A DNA stretch of 64,000 bases from Microstegium vimineum (GCA_022036555.1 CM039129.1:37292051-37356050), one strand, 5' to 3'; counted from the first letter of the stretch, positions 10,496-23,842 are shown. A program made the numbers and translations. Notes: generated by a model from the sequence alone, not told the origin.

Positions 10496-13078
10496 TCAAG
10501 CTACACGCAACGATGTATTGTTCACTGGCGGGTATCTCGGCCTTCGACAACGCCTGGTGGTCCTTCCCCACCTTGTTATGCCTAGTGCATCCCCGTCCAA
10601 GTCAGCAGGGACAAGAGTTGGTGATGCCTGTGGTGGTGGGCTGACCTCGGTTTCCTCTACCTCCATGGCAACGGTTCTTGCCCGACGCCTCCCTCTCGGT
10701 TGCTGCTTGTTTCGACCACGTTTCGCCGGCGTGGCTGGCTTGGACCTTCCAAGTGCACGAAGATCCTCTGATACCTCGTGCTTCGGCAGTGACGCAAGGC
10801 CCGGCAGGATGTCCCTCTGAAAGTTTTTCCTCTGTCGATGTCCTCGCCCTCTACCTCGCTGAGGTTTTGAGATAAGTGCAGCTGCAGCACAATGACCAGA
10901 GTCACCGTTATCCTGCTGGGTGGTTCTTGGTGTTGAATGGTATTCGTTGCTTTTGGTTTCTTGCAGCTTCAGTGTTGCAACCTCAAAGTCATCATCATTG
11001 TTCTTGTCCAACACTGTGTTATCTTTGCATATAGCTAGGTCAGCTAACCAATGCAAGATGTCAAGTTGAGGAGATGCTGGCTGAACGCTATCATTCCACA
11101 TTTCTACCAGACTCTCTGCGGCTGCGATGGCGATAGAATCCTGTGAAGGACCATTGGGTTCATGAGCAACAAATTCACCTGATTTATGAGCATCCATCTC
11201 TTGATCATCTATTATTGGCAAGGCTTCATTCAGGTCAATGAGATTCCTAATATCTGTGTCACTTTCCTTGCACTGGGGTTGAATTTCCATGTCAGCTTCA
11301 CATTTAATCGATGGTCTAATGTTTAGGTCATACTGTAGAGTGGGTGAGCACTGAGAATCTTTTTCAGCGCCAACACTGATGGGGAAGTCAGGGACTCTTG
11401 TGGGAGTTGTACTTTCCGAATATAATGTGGGTCTGTCCAAAATCTGGGAATGGTCCTTTGCATAACTTGATGGGACTTGTGATTCCATCAGGCTTACTGG
11501 TTTCTTGCTGAGCCAAGAGATATCAACCATTGATTTCTCGCTTCCATGTTCCCAAGTGGCAGCAGCATCGACCGGTGCGTCATTGAGATCTATATCCTTC
11601 ATGTTATTATGGAGTGCAGGAAGCTTTTGATATCCTGCACCTCCATGAATCTTCAGTGAATGACCATAGGGTGCCTTTGGAGTAGAATCCATCAAGATAC
11701 CATTGGTAAGAGCATCCTTAACAGTTAATGTTTCAGCAGCACCACAATGACTCTTAGTCAAGTAGCTTGTATTGTTGCTTTGCGATGGAGGATTCAATGC
11801 ATGATTGAAGCCAAGCGGAGCAAGGACCGAGTTATTGAAGATGCTAGCACTGGGAGCATAGTGCCCCATTGAGGAACCTGTACAATTTTGTTTGTACCAT
11901 GCGATGCTAGTGTTTGAATCTGAATAAGAAATAAAAAACTACATTAGTGTGCAGTGATGATAGTGATTTAAACACAAAGGTATAAAACATGCCAAAAAAA
12001 ACTGTAGAAATCTTACCATCCTTTCTCTGTTGAAATGAATTGATCTTCCTTATTTCCTCGTTTGCTCCAAAGAACCTTGAATCAGATGCTTTACCAGCAT
12101 ATTTTTCTTTTAGTTTTGCTTCCAAGCTTATGAGGTTCAAGTTCACTCCCTGTGATACATAATGCTGGTTCTGGGGAGCAGACATTCCCAAACCAAGAAA
12201 ATCTGTTATATTCATATTACATGATTCTTCAACTGGTTTATTCAGTATATGCGCAACTGAGCTGTGATGTGCCTGTATATCAGTACTACAACTCTTCATA
12301 TGTGAATAGCCCTCACTATTTTGATGGTTGAGCTTGACATTTCCAAAAAGAACAGAACCAATAGCCCCAGGCAATTTTTTCGAAGGTCTCACTTCCAGTA
12401 TCTCCACATCATCATCGTCGTCAGCGTACACATCTGCTGGAAGCTGCAGGTCAAACATTTTCTTTTGAGACCTAATATTGTTATTCCTCAAAGGAGTTCC
12501 ACTCACACTATATTGTGAACTACTTTCATTTATCAAATCGATGCATGATTGCTTAGGATCATGTCCAGAAATAGGATTTGCAGTTTGCCGCATTCCTTTA
12601 ACATCACCAAGCAGTGCCTGTGATGCAGAGGACCTTGGCTGCAATACATCAGCATAACTAGGGCAACCATTGAGCTTTTCTCTTTGGAACCGTGCCATTA
12701 GTTCATTCTGAATTTTGTAAAGACGGTGAAGTTCATACACCTACATAGATATCAAAATGATAAATGAAATGAGCTATTAGAACTATAGACAAGAATAAGA
12801 AAACAACACCACTGCAAGGAATGCCTCTTTTTTATAGCTTCATCAAAACATACCTGTTTCCGAAATGTAGCTTCATGTACAAGCATTGTCCGCTTTATCA
12901 TTTCCTTGTCATAATGTACAGATCCATTTGAAGCTATTATTGTGAACTTCTCAGCAAGATACACACTTGGTTTGTTCTCCTTGTGACACGGCAACATATT
13001 GCCATTAGAATTTACACTAGAACCTTCCATGTCAAAGAATCCTGAAATATATGTTTCGCCCTCAACTTTTATTCCCAT
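10496..13078 (-). CDS. DUF863 family protein, 3 coding exons
   Basis: Minus-strand exons are 13078-12854, 12740-12017 and 11919-10496 with GT-AG junctions in phase (2373 nt, 790 aa plus stop). The ATG opening MGIKVEGETY was chosen because plant DUF863 proteins start with MGxKV. The conserved segment ATFRKQVYELHRLYKIQ (about residues 70-86) spans the first splice junction. Later features are NLNLISLEAKLKEKY in exon 2, DSNTSIAWYKQN at the exon 2/3 junction, DLNDAP (about 427-432), DLNEAL (about 545-550), ILHWLADLAI, the basic GLASLPKHEVSEDLRALGR region and a C-terminal TRWGRTTRRCRRPRYPP. The family is plant-specific with no assigned biochemical function. The basic tail and a DLNxxP EAR-type motif suggest a nuclear, possibly repressive role, but that is inference. 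No frame damage was seen. Confidence 0.92.
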
Positions 13079-15524
13079 ATCTGTCAAGTAATGACACAGA
13101 AAAGCTAGGTTAGAGCTATCATTAGAGAATCACAACAAATCAGCACAAGACTTGTCTATAAGCCCAGCCTTCCTTTTGGATTTCACTTCAGAAAATATGA
13201 TAAGGTGCACTAAAATGGCCACAACTGTAATGCTATTAACATATAAATAGTGTTTCATTAAGTCAGTAGAAAATTGTCCATATGTATAGCCTCTGTTTGG
13301 ACTTCACGTAGGGAAATCATAAGGAAACATGATGAAATGACCAAAAAGAGGGTGCAATTGAACATTAAAAAACCATCCTATAGGTAAATGACAATACTGT
13401 AGTAGTGTGGACTTTGCATGGGACAGGATTTCTGAACACAAATAAACAACACTCTACCCCCCCTAAAAAGAACACAATGTTAACAGATTAAACTCATTAG
13501 CTGATTTTTTTTTTAATCATAGTTACAAACTCTCTGAATTTTTCCAGCCCAAATGACATTGGCCTAAAAAAATCTGATCTACTCATGACAATATTCCAGG
13601 CATAAACAAAACATCTTTTTTGTTAGAATATCAACTGGTACATCGCTACTATAACAGTCTCCACTGAATTCACAATGTTTAATAGTCTAAACCCTTGCTG
13701 TCACTTTCTGTAAACAATGGATTATGGTCCATTATAGCTCCTTACTTAATGACAACATAAAAGATCAATCAACAGTTACAGACACTGAATATCAAATCAG
13801 CCTTGGTTCAAGCCTATATATGGGAAAGTATTGTCAAATATAATAATCAATTCAGCAAAATATAGTTGTATTCATGCAAGAGAGGAGATCCACCACACAA
13901 AAGTAAAGTGTATCAATGTTATCGACGGCTGTTTCAATTTGTTATTAGTATCACTAATTTTGCTACAACTAATTACATTTCTGAAATCGGTCCAGATAAT
14001 TAAGAAGCCAAAAACTGAAATAAACACCATGGTTTGGAGACCGGGTGTGAAGATATCTAACTTACAAAGTGGTCAAATGTGAAACAGTACCCAATGGAAG
14101 AATCTGCAGATCAGGTCTCTGTAGTTGGAAGGACCACTGGCTTGTTCAGCCGGTTTATTCAGCACTTTGCAGCACAGGAAAATGCACCTTTAAGTGACCT
14201 GAAAATTGGCAATCACAGCTCGTAAGCAGACATAAAACAGAGAATTGGAAGTACGCCCCTAATTTCTGCAAACTCTGACCATGAGCAATCATCACAACTT
14301 TTAATAGTGCAACTGAAGTGGAGATCAAATTGCGAGTTAAACAAGTAATCAATATCCCAGAAAATTAGTTTTACCGGGGAAAATATCTACGTACCAGTAA
14401 TCTTACAAATTGAAGAAAATGCAGAAAATACTCCAAAGTGAATGAAACAACACACAGAAGTGATGCCCTGAACCCACATCACAAGAATGCACATAAAGAA
14501 AGCATTACTTGCACTTTCTTTACAGACACTTTAATTTTGATTAAGGATCTTCTCTGACAACAAACAGAAGGTAAAACAAGCATTGGTTCAGAGAACCGAA
14601 CGAAGGACATCTCATACAACTTACCAAGTTCTCGGATGCAAAACGATGTGGCTGAGGGATTCAGCGAGCTGAGCCTGAAGGCCAATAAACTGAGCTATGA
14701 ATGCCAGCTTATCAGTTCGTCTTTATCACAAGCAGATGAAAAGTCCAGGTTGCGTCAGCAACAAGAAGACCTGTAATTTGGCATTTGCAGGACGTCAGGG
14801 TATGGGAAGAAAAAGAAAATGTTAAGGGAAATTAATGCAAGCGACAAAAAAAATTGAAGACGAGATCACAAACCGCAGGAAACTGTGGAGCCAGAAGGAT
14901 TCCAAACATTAAATTAAAGCGCTAAAAAAATCAGAGCTTTCCGAAACAATTCTTGAAACCACAACACCACAAGCACACTGCAAGAAAAATAATCAAACCA
15001 AAACCAAGAAAGCTGCCAGCTTTCCGACACTATTATTATCCAACTAAAAAGCGCAACGAAAACCACGAAATCGAAAAGGACAAGATTTTTTCGCACACAC
15101 AAAATCTTGGCAGAAGTAAAAACATCATATGGCCAAATCTAGGCAGAAATAGAACATCATATGGCCAAGAAACAGAGGGGAGAACCTCCAAGACGAGGCT
15201 TCCGACCCGACCTCCTCCGCTGAAACAATGGCGACCAGACCAGAAGGGAAGCAGCCAAGAACAGGAGATACTCCGTCCCCTCACCTGCTCACCATGTCAC
15301 GGGGATATGAAGCCCACCGGCCGCATTGGAACTGCCATGATCCAACAAAAGATTCCGCCTTTCCCCACTTCCTCAAACAAGGAGACAAGGCCAACCAAAC
15401 AAACAGCAACTACTATAAACAAGTACTAATTTATCGCCATCCACATGGACAGAGATACAATCCTTCGTCACTAGGCCACGGACGGGAGGAGACGCAGAAT
15501 AGATTGGCCGGCGGATGATGATGA
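13079..15524 (-). other. Upstream region of the DUF863 gene, likely 5' UTR exons and introns
   Basis: There is no protein-coding frame that matches a known family. Genes of this family often carry non-coding first exons, and the gap between the ATG and the pyrimidine-rich tract near 15.5 kb would fit 5' UTR introns. Exon borders could not be fixed without transcripts. Confidence 0.35.
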
Positions 15525-15960
15525 GAGGGATCTTCTCCTCCTCGACTCCCTCTCTCTTGCTCTCTCTCCCCTTTCTCTCTAGTGCAGAAGAAGAGGAGGA
15601 AAATGGGCTTCTCGAAGAACAGGAAAAGTTTGTCAACTTCTGGTCTTCTTATTCTCTGCCGGCTCCCCTTGTAGGAGGACTGGAGGAGTATATTGTTCTC
15701 ACTCTACAAGGTTTGGTGGTGGATAGGAGAAGGCATTCATTTTCTTCATCACTTTGCATTGGGTTTTGGGAGGAAAAAGCCATAAATTAGGGGCTTCTCT
15801 GTGCCTTTCCCATTCTTCTCTTTTTTTTTCCTGTGTGATGAGTTCAGTCTTTTGGACAATTTCAGACCTGGGAGATTCTCTGCCTCCTCTCTCTCTTCTC
15901 TCTCTGTCTAGGAGCGTAGTAGTGCCTTTCTGGCCTGGCGTTCTCTCTCCTGTGCCTCTG
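15525..15960 (-). promoter_or_regulatory. Pyrimidine-rich tract, possible leader/promoter of the DUF863 gene
   Basis: The plus strand is packed with CTCTCT/TTCTCT runs near 15525-15590 and 15885-15915. On the minus strand this reads as GAGAGA/GAAGAG, a composition common in plant 5' leaders and core promoters. Its position upstream of the minus-strand DUF863 gene makes a transcription start here plausible. No TATA box or transcript evidence is available. Confidence 0.3.
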
Positions 15961-16939
15961 GATTGGAGTATGGAGAAAGGAAAGGCAGGAAGATCATAAA
16001 TGTAGCACCACTGCTACATGCACACACCAAACCTGCAAACCGCAACAGCATAATTCTTGTCCCCTAGCTGACAGGTGACAAATTCACAACTAATCACCTG
16101 ATATTTTCAAAGTGCTCGTGAAAGGGATGTCTTATCCTGTCGCTGATCTAGACATATCAAGTGTTTCTTTCCTCGCTAATTTTGGTTTAGATTTATGAGT
16201 AAATAATAGCTGAAACAGGAGTCAAAAGCAGGGAGCCGTTTCTTCAATTCGTTTGTTTCTCCGGCTGCGTAATGGATGGTATAGGGAAGGTTTGGAACGT
16301 AGGAATTTCACAGAAATCAGTTTATTTTCATAGGAAAAAATACAGGAACAGAAAAAAAATTCGTATTTCAAACAGGGCCTTAATGAGACATTATTGTCAT
16401 TTTTCTGGACCTAGTAGATTCGAAGGATTCCAATTGTACATTTGTACTCGCGCGCGTCCATTGTACTGGCCAATTCTTCCAGACAAGGACAATCATCTAT
16501 CAAAACCATTACACAACTTGGATGAAAATGACGTACTATACATCGGTACCTACCTACTGATGAGATGTTCAATTGATGGAGTATTTCTCCACCAAACTGT
16601 GGTTGTATATTTCTCACATACATAATAATAACACAAATTCTATAACGACGGGTTCATGCACTTGCGCGACCCGGGAGGAAGAAGAAAGTGTTAGAGAATT
16701 CACTCACCGATGCCCGAAGGGGGGCTGCAGCCCGAGCAGCCCACCCAGTGGATCCGCCCTGGTGGCGGCGCTTGAGATGGTGGTCGCAGCAAGGCAGCGG
16801 GGTGGGGTGGGGGGGGAGGAGCACCACCTGCCAGGGCGATAGGAGATGACAACGGGGCGGGCATGGTGGCGGAGGAGTCGCGATGCGAGTGGTTAAGGGA
16901 GGACGGAGTCGAGGGGGTGGGAGGCGAGTGGCGTGACAC
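15961..16939. other. Intergenic DNA with a GC-rich patch
   Basis: 16080-16640 is ordinary AT-rich DNA. At 16650-16975 composition jumps to GC-rich, including a G-run at 16800-16820. Frames in the patch are proline/serine rich on the minus strand with no recognised domain. It may be a captured or retroposed gene fragment, but no boundaries were found. Confidence 0.4.
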
Positions 16940-17535
16940 GGCAGCGGGTGGTGGAAGACAGAGACGAGAGTAGGGTAAGGATAAGCCGCTGAGGTGGCAC
17001 GGTGCTCAAACGCGTGATCCGTCGGCCATCATGCGTTAATTTTGGCCTAATATTAATACGATCTATTTCTATGTATTCAAATGTGATTAGTTTTCGCCAC
17101 GAAACTAGCTTTTTTCCATTTCTTTTATGGCACCATGCAAGCTGTCAATTACGGTTGCCTAAAATCTTGTTGTTTTTTGAACCAAACATACCCTTAGCTT
17201 TATCTAAGAGAAGGAACATCATGTTTTTGATATTCACTTGTGTGCCCCACTACAAATGGCACTGGCCAGGCCGGTGGTGGAAGCCGGAGGCAGGATGAGC
17301 CGGTATTGTCGGGCGCTCCTCAAACACGTGATTCGTCGTCCTAATAATAATGTGATCTATTTCTATGTATTCAAATGTAATTAAACATTTTCCGTTTCTT
17401 TTTTATAACACTATGCAAGCTGTCAAATTCGGTTGCCTAGCAGCTTGCCCTGTTGTGAACCAAACATACTTTAGCTTTATCTAAGAAAGAAGTAACCACC
17501 ATGCTTTTGGTATTCACTTGCCTGCCCCACTAGAA
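16940..17535. repeat. Diverged tandem duplication, about 320-bp unit
   Basis: The segment from about 16940 to 17267 is repeated at about 17268 to 17535. Matching landmarks include GATCTATTTCTATGTATTCA in both, GCAAGCTGTCAA, CGGTTGCCTA, GAACCAAACATAC, TAGCTTTATCTAAGA and GCCCCACTA. The copies differ by many substitutions and small indels, so the duplication is old. No coding potential. Confidence 0.8.
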
Positions 17536-19310
17536 ACCCCACTAGAAAGGGCATGGCCTATGTACCACCACCCAAAAATAGCTCTAGATTTGTGTTTTCT
17601 TTTTCTTTTCTAAACAAAACGAGAGTAGCGAGATGACTCGTGTTGTTGCCGTTGATTGATGCTATAGGAGCAGCATCAGTATACTGCATGTAACCAACCG
17701 GCCAGCACAGTTTGTTGTGTTCCTCACTTTCTCTCTGCCAATGGAGCACTGTTTCAAGGCTCTGGGCAGCGCCCAGCAAAGGTGCCCGAAACATGGCAGC
17801 AGCTGCTGCAGAGTGATGAGAGTGAACAGAGCAACGGCCAGTAGGGCTGGGAGAAAAAAAAGGTGGTGGTACTGGTACAGGTACAGCCCCACAGCACACA
17901 CACATCCCTGTCTCCATCTGGATTCGGGCGGAAGATTCTTTTCTCGCCAAAGTTGACTACCGGAGAATTTAATTTTGCTGTGTTGTTATGAACAATTACT
18001 ACTATAAGAATGTTATTACTCATATTAATAATATTATGATTCATTAAAATACCCAACAACCAACCCTACGTACTAGCAGTAGTACTAGTTATGTTAGGTC
18101 TTTGCTAAAACACCCAATTTTGCTGTGCTCCACTATAGCACTCTGTGCAGTAAAAAAATTACAGTGTAGTTAACATTTATATCCTTTATTTTTACTGAAA
18201 AGAGCGAAGGAGAGATGCGTTTCTTTCCAAAAAGAAAAAAAAATAAGGTAAGGTAAACAGCAAGGTTTAGTACCTTCTAGTGGAGTAGTAACAGTTAAAA
18301 TTGACTAGTAGTTCCATGCTAATTGCTCAGAACCATAGCCATGGAAAAAGCCTCTATTCTTTCAGTTAGTTACCTTAAAAGATGCTGAGCTGGGGGCCCC
18401 GGATAGAGGTGCATGAGGTCAGAAGCGGCTTCATTTTACAGCACATCGAGGTGTACGTACTACTAATCCCACTGAGATTGTCAGGCTTAGCGTAAGCAAG
18501 CAAGCAAGCAGAGCCGCAGAGGTGAGAGGCGGCTGGGCTCCAGTCCAGTGGTCACGTGACTGATGGGTGCTGCTTTGTTTATGGTTGCATCGGCATCGAC
18601 ATCGGCATCGGAATTCAGAAGACGGGGAAGGAAGGAGCATGAAAAGGACAGTCTCCGAGATCTGCCAGGGGCATTTTCGCCATTTCTTTATGCCGACCAA
18701 GGCGGCCCTCAGATCCCCCGGAGATCTTCTGCGCCCAATCCAGCATATGTGCTTTCGTCGCTGTGGCAGATGACTGCTGCTGCTTGATGCTTCTGTGTGC
18801 TGGCAGCTGCCATGGAAATTTGACCACACTAGTGCTGATTACTGAATGTGTGTGGACCTGGAGTGGTGATTATTGGAGTTTCAGAAACCCCAATTGATAA
18901 CATAACATATTCAGATTAGGTACAGATATCCTCATGTCCAGGCTCAAAGATGCCTTCCAAAACGTAACGATTGGCCCCCCACAGGAGTTAGCAAGAAGGG
19001 AATTTCGTGTTGCAACAAGCAACCTGCACGCGTAACAAAAGCAACACGGGAACACGAATTGAGCTTCTTCTATCTGTATGCTATATCCATAGCATCACGG
19101 GAAATCAAACCCGTGCCTGCCTGCGCTTGCCTATCCTGGCCCAAAAGACCAAAACACTTTTCCAGCTTCAGGTGCCCCCATTCAGAGTTTCAGACTTCAA
19201 TAGAGATACTAATCTCTGTCCTTCTTTGTCTTCCAGTGTACTACGTACAATCAACTATGTTGTCAGTCACAGCGGAACCAAACACAAAACTGTCTTTGCT
19301 GAATCTACTG
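17536..19310. other. Intergenic region
   Basis: No gene recognised. Contains a short (CAAG/CAGC) run near 18495 and repeated CATCGGCATCGACATCGGCATCGG near 18588-18611. Open frames here are below 135 codons and show no family motif. Confidence 0.45.
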
Positions 19311-20798
19311 AGAGTGAGAATATCTTCTACCTCCAGTGATTCATAGCTTGGTATCGCTCTCCTTACGGGGCGACACGGGGGTGACTTCCCCGCCTCCGGC
19401 ACCACCGTCGCCGATGTGCCCCCTCGGCCGCCGCCGCTCCTCCTCCTTGCGGCGGCGGCGGCGGTCTGCCCTGCAGTGCCCCCCCTGCGGCGTGTGGGGG
19501 CCAGATCCGGCTCCCCTGGGCGCGGATCCGACGCTCCCCTCCTCGATTCCGATGGCTGCGGGCGGTGGCCAGCCTCCTCCCTATGGTGGCGGCGGCCCCT
19601 TCCGGCGGAGCTGGCGGCGGCCGCCCATCTGCAGCGTGTGGGGCCAGATCCGGCCCCCCTGGCCGCGGATCCGACGGCTGCGGGTAGTGGCCGGCCTCCT
19701 CCCGACGGTGGCGGCGGCCCCTTCCGGCGTCGCATCCTCCGTCTCCGGCGTGGTCCGGCGCTGGCCGGCCGGATCCAACCCCTCCGGAACCGGATTCGGT
19801 TGGCTTGGTGTCTGTCCTGCGTCCGCCGGGCTGGGGTCGCCCCCGACGGCGGCTTGGGCTCGCAGCTCCCTGGCCGGTGGGAGGCGATGTGCGAGACGAG
19901 CGACGGTTTGGGTGGCGCGGTCAGACGCGTACGTCGTCTTGCACCATGGTGGCGTGGGCGGATGCTACGACGGTACGCCATCGACGCCGTGGTGGTGTGG
20001 ATGACGTAGACTCGCGGCCCCATTTGCGTGATTTCGATGCATGGAGCCACGGGCGAAAGCTCAGCCTGACGTGGTCGGGCGGACGACGGTGACGCGTTGG
20101 CGCCACTTCCTTCTTGAAGGCGTCGTCTTCGGGTCTCATGCTCTGTCACCGCCGCCGGATTCTGGGCGATCGCTTTGGTCCGCCGCTTGTGCCCCGTGGT
20201 CGTTTTGGTCGTCCAGCTGCTCCTATTTTGCCCTTCATGCCTCTCCTCGCCTAGTTGTGTCTAGCTGGTGTTTGTTGTAGCTGTAGCCTGTGGTGGTTCC
20301 GGCGGATGCTTTGCTGCCGAGGTGGTTTCCGGTGGATGCTTTACTGCCGAGGGGTTCTTCATTGCTTGGGCGGATGTCTCCTCGCCCGTGGTCCTGGGAG
20401 CAGTGGCCCTAGTGACTCGGAGGGGCATTCGGGTTCGATTCCGGTGAATGCTTTGCCACCGTGGTCTTCTTTCCGACAGATGCTTTGCTGCTGAGGTTGG
20501 TTCGGACGGATACTTTGCCGTCTTGTATTATCTTCTTTGGCTCTGCTCGCTGCTAGATACCTAGATGTTGAGTTTTTTTGCTGTATTAGGTTTAGCCGTG
20601 GGGGTTGTTAGGTGAAGGGTCCCCCACCCCTCTTTTTTCTTGCTTTTAGTTGTTGTTGAGGATCTCGTTGGTAATCTATGGATTACCTACGAATCCTTTT
20701 ATATCAGTTATGTGTAGATTTATTGACCATTCTCTTATGCTTAATGCATTACAGGCTATATATGTTTGTTCTAGAAAAAAAAGAGTGAGAATATCTTC
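19311..20798 (+). mobile_element. Non-LTR retroposed element with 17-bp TSD
   Basis: AGAGTGAGAATATCTTC is present at 19311-19327 and 20782-20798, the second copy following an A-run. The inserted body is 19328-20781 (1454 bp) in plus orientation. Its 5' two-thirds are strongly GC-rich and give overlapping long frames on both strands. The 3' part turns AT-rich and ends ...TATATATGTTTGTTCTAG plus the A-tail, faintly similar to the end of the 1.7-2.5 kb element (ATGAATACATGTTTCTTCTA plus A-tail). No reverse transcriptase is encoded, so it was mobilised in trans. The GC-rich frames are judged not to be host genes. Confidence 0.8.
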
Positions 20799-21227
20799 GC
20801 ACCTTTCAATAGATCAAATGATGGCACAAGTGCATACTATGTCAAGAGAGAGATGCCAACCATCTGGCTGACCAACTTATCACTGTACTGACAGTAATTT
20901 GACTGTGCCTCTCGTCACCAGCTTTCGTCACGGTGGCAGATTAGCAGAGCAAAGCTGATGGCACAACTGCATGGGGCGTTCAGGAAACTTCTGTACCATG
21001 CCACAGCGTCTCCCTGACAGGGCAGCACCATACTTCACTGTACCTGGACCGGGCTTGGCTTCCTTCCATCCAAGTAAACTATGTGGCCTGCAAGGCAAAT
21101 CACAATGTGAAGCACTGCACTCATTGCTCAAGGAGTTTTGAAATCAGCAGCCAACGCTCTGAACATGAGAATTCTCAGTCTATCAACTATCTGGGGGTAG
21201 CAGGTCAGAGGAATGGAGCAGAAGTAG
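20799..21227. other. Intergenic region
   Basis: Continuation of the host sequence split by the preceding insertion. Nothing recognisable. Confidence 0.4.
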
Positions 21228-21385
21228 GCATACGGGCTCGAGAGGATGAGGTGGGCTGTGTGAAGTGGCGGGCATTTTGATGGCCCATGTCGGTCGTGTG
21301 GCCTATTATGAGATTGGGCCAGCCTATGCATTGTAATGGACCGTCATTAGTGGGCCTGAGTGCACTGAGGCCTGGATATGGAACA
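21228..21385. repeat. Dispersed direct repeat, copy 1
   Basis: GCTCGAGAGGAT...AATGGACCGTCATTAGTGGGCCTGAGTGCACT recurs at about 22122-22265 with moderate divergence. Weaker similarity continues to the right, to GGGATTACGTGCTTCTGAC near 21414, which corresponds to the site where a Mutator-like element interrupts copy 2. Confidence 0.8.
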
Positions 21386-22121
21386 CCTGTTTTTCTATTT
21401 TTTTTCTCCAAAGGGATTACGTGCTTCTGACGGACACGGATCAGTCATAAGTTTATGTCTCTAAATATATTTATTATAAATTTTTTAACTGGTATAACTG
21501 TACTTATTTTGTATTTAGCAATTATATATATAAATTTAGTTGAATTTCAAATTGTTTGATTCTTCGAAAAGTGACAATTGCATTTTCCATGGATGGAGGG
21601 AGTAATGATTTACGAAGTCATCCTAGAGATGTACTAGGAAGGGTGGCAAGCCATAAAAAAAGTGAACTTTGCCATTCCCTTCGCGACCTTGCCATTTTTT
21701 TTTCGGGAAAGGTTGAGCATTATATTAAAGGTGATATTTGCTAACTTGATCAAACTTAGCTTCACAACCAAACATGCACCAAGAAAATAATGAACCTTAA
21801 TTACAGGGGCAAACCTAGAGCCAAACCAAAGGGAGCGCGTGTAGAATTTACAATTTCCATGAATTCCTAGATGGAATTCACCAAGTTTGTGGTTTTGTAT
21901 ATGTTTTTTTTCATAAAATGCTTCTGTACGTGAAATTTTTGGGTTTTCTATATATGAAAAGTGTACTTTTTCACCATCTTTTCATAGATGCCACGATATA
22001 CCGGAGCGCGGCAAAAAGACGTGGTGGCGGCAGGCGCCAGGCGCAGGGAGAAGCGCGCGAGGATGTCTGGTCTGGATGTGGTCTGGCTGGCTGACATGTG
22101 GAACCAGGGCAAAAACCTTGC
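21386..22121. other. Intergenic region between dispersed repeats
   Basis: AT-rich DNA with a GGATGGAGGGAGTA string near 21592, which resembles a Stowaway terminus, but no partner end was found. No gene. Confidence 0.4.
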
Positions 22122-22291
22122 GCTCGAGAGGATAGGGTGGGCAGTGTGAAGTGACGGGCATTTCGAAGGCCCATGTGGGTTGTGTGTCCTGTGAGATTGG
22201 ACAAGGCTATGCATTCTAATGGACCGTCATTAGTGGGCCTGAGTGCACTAAAGCCTGTATAATGGAATAGCTCAACCTTTTTCTGCTTGGG
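22122..22291. repeat. Dispersed direct repeat, copy 2
   Basis: This matches copy 1 at 21228-21385. It abuts the left target-site duplication of the Mutator-like element, so that element inserted into this repeat copy. Confidence 0.8.
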
Positions 22292-22621
22292 ATTTACTTA
22301 GAGAGATTTAGTTCCATGTCCCTGAAAATAATGCCTCTTTGGTCTTTGGTGTATGACCTTTTTTTTCGAACTTTGCTACATGACCCTGAAATTAATTTTT
22401 CTTAGCTTTATGGCCTTCTGTCAACTCTATTAGGGTGTTCTGTTAGATTATCCACTTGTTGGCATGCGAAAAGACACAAATACACTTCAGTAAGGGAAGA
22501 CACACCTGCCTCACGCACGCACCGGCGACCTGATTCCCCTCACACACGCTCCGCGCCTCACACGCACGCACGACTCCTCAGGCAAACAGAAAAAAACTTA
22601 CCTGATGCCCAGAGGGAGCCG

Positions 22622-22951
22622 TTGTCGCCGTCGCCGTTCCCAGCCAAGGAGCCGCCGCCGCAGCTAAGGGACGCCGCCGCCGGGTTCTCTAGCTTCGGAT
22701 CTGCCGGATCCACCCCTTCTCGGCCGCAGTCCCTTCTCATCTCGCCGTGGTGGAGCCGTGGCGGGACTCCTCGTCCAGCGCGCTCGGCTGGGTCTTCTTC
22801 GGCAAGGCGGCAGCGGCTCGCCACCGGGAGAGCAGCTCCCAGCCCGACGCCCAACGCCGGTGCCTGCGCGGCGCCCAGTCCGGCGGCCATGGGAATCGCC
22901 AGTCCGGCGCGGCTGCCACATCCAGCAAGCACGGCGACGGGCTTCAAGGGT
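22622..22951 (+). other. GC-rich open segment inside the MULE, possible captured exon
   Basis: The frame reads serine/proline/alanine-rich sequence (SPSPFPAKEPPP..., ...AAMGIASPARLPHPAS) and ends near a GT at 22950. It has no recognised domain. Sharp GC contrast with the flanking AT-rich TIR and intron-like DNA is the pattern of a captured 5' gene fragment, but the parent gene is unknown and the frame could be fortuitous. Confidence 0.3.
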
Positions 22952-23842
22952 GAGAGTCAAGTGTTTTCCCCATTATTTTTTTATCTCATTGCATATAGAC
23001 CATTGGTGCCAGTTTCTTATGTGTTTAACCATTGGCCATCACGAGTGCCAGGTTCTCCAGTTTCTCATTGCATATTGACATTTATTTACACTTGTATTTT
23101 CTCTACCTCCTGTTTCTGCTTTCAGAATTTAATGAGCGGCGTTCTTCATTCAGATCTCAATGTGTAGCATGTTTTTCTCTATCTTTTTCTTATTTCCATT
23201 TTTAATCATTATATAGTTGTTTTTTAATGAACATTCATTGATAATTGTTGTTTTCGATTAAACTCTTTTGGTTGATGAATATGGCAAAATTAGGGCTGAT
23301 CACCCTCTAGTCTACGGCTTCACCTGCTGAGAAGAGTTTTTTTTTATCATAGCCTAGATTGGGTAGGCAAAGCTCATTGCTATATTCCTTGTTGATTGTT
23401 CGATCTCCCTTGCAGGCATGTCCTGCCTATATAGTGTATAGTATTTAGGCACCAGCCAGCCAACAGATCACATCCAGATTGCATGTCCTCTGTAACTACT
23501 GTTTCCTTACACTCTTTTATAATCATCTAGTCTTATGCATTTTATTTTGAGTTCTTTTTATGCATAGGAGAAGAATAAAATAAATAAAGATGGAGAGCTT
23601 GTTATATCTTGTACAAAAACTAGAACACAAAAGTAATTATTGTTCTATTATCCTTTTAGTCGCTTGAGCTTTTCTATATAGTTTTGTTTGTTTTGCTGGC
23701 TGTGCTGACTTGAGATCTAGCCCATCTGGAGGACTTCTCCTAATTGGGCTGAACTTTGTGATATGTTACTCTCGTCTCTCAGTCTCAGCAAGAGTTAAGC
23801 ATAACTTGACAGCCCATTGCTTCACATGACTTGACAGTATAA

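Noticed and set aside
19241..20149. 302-codon minus-strand frame and overlapping plus-strand frames
   Set aside because: They cross the TSD of a retroposed element and follow its GC-rich head; composition alone explains them.
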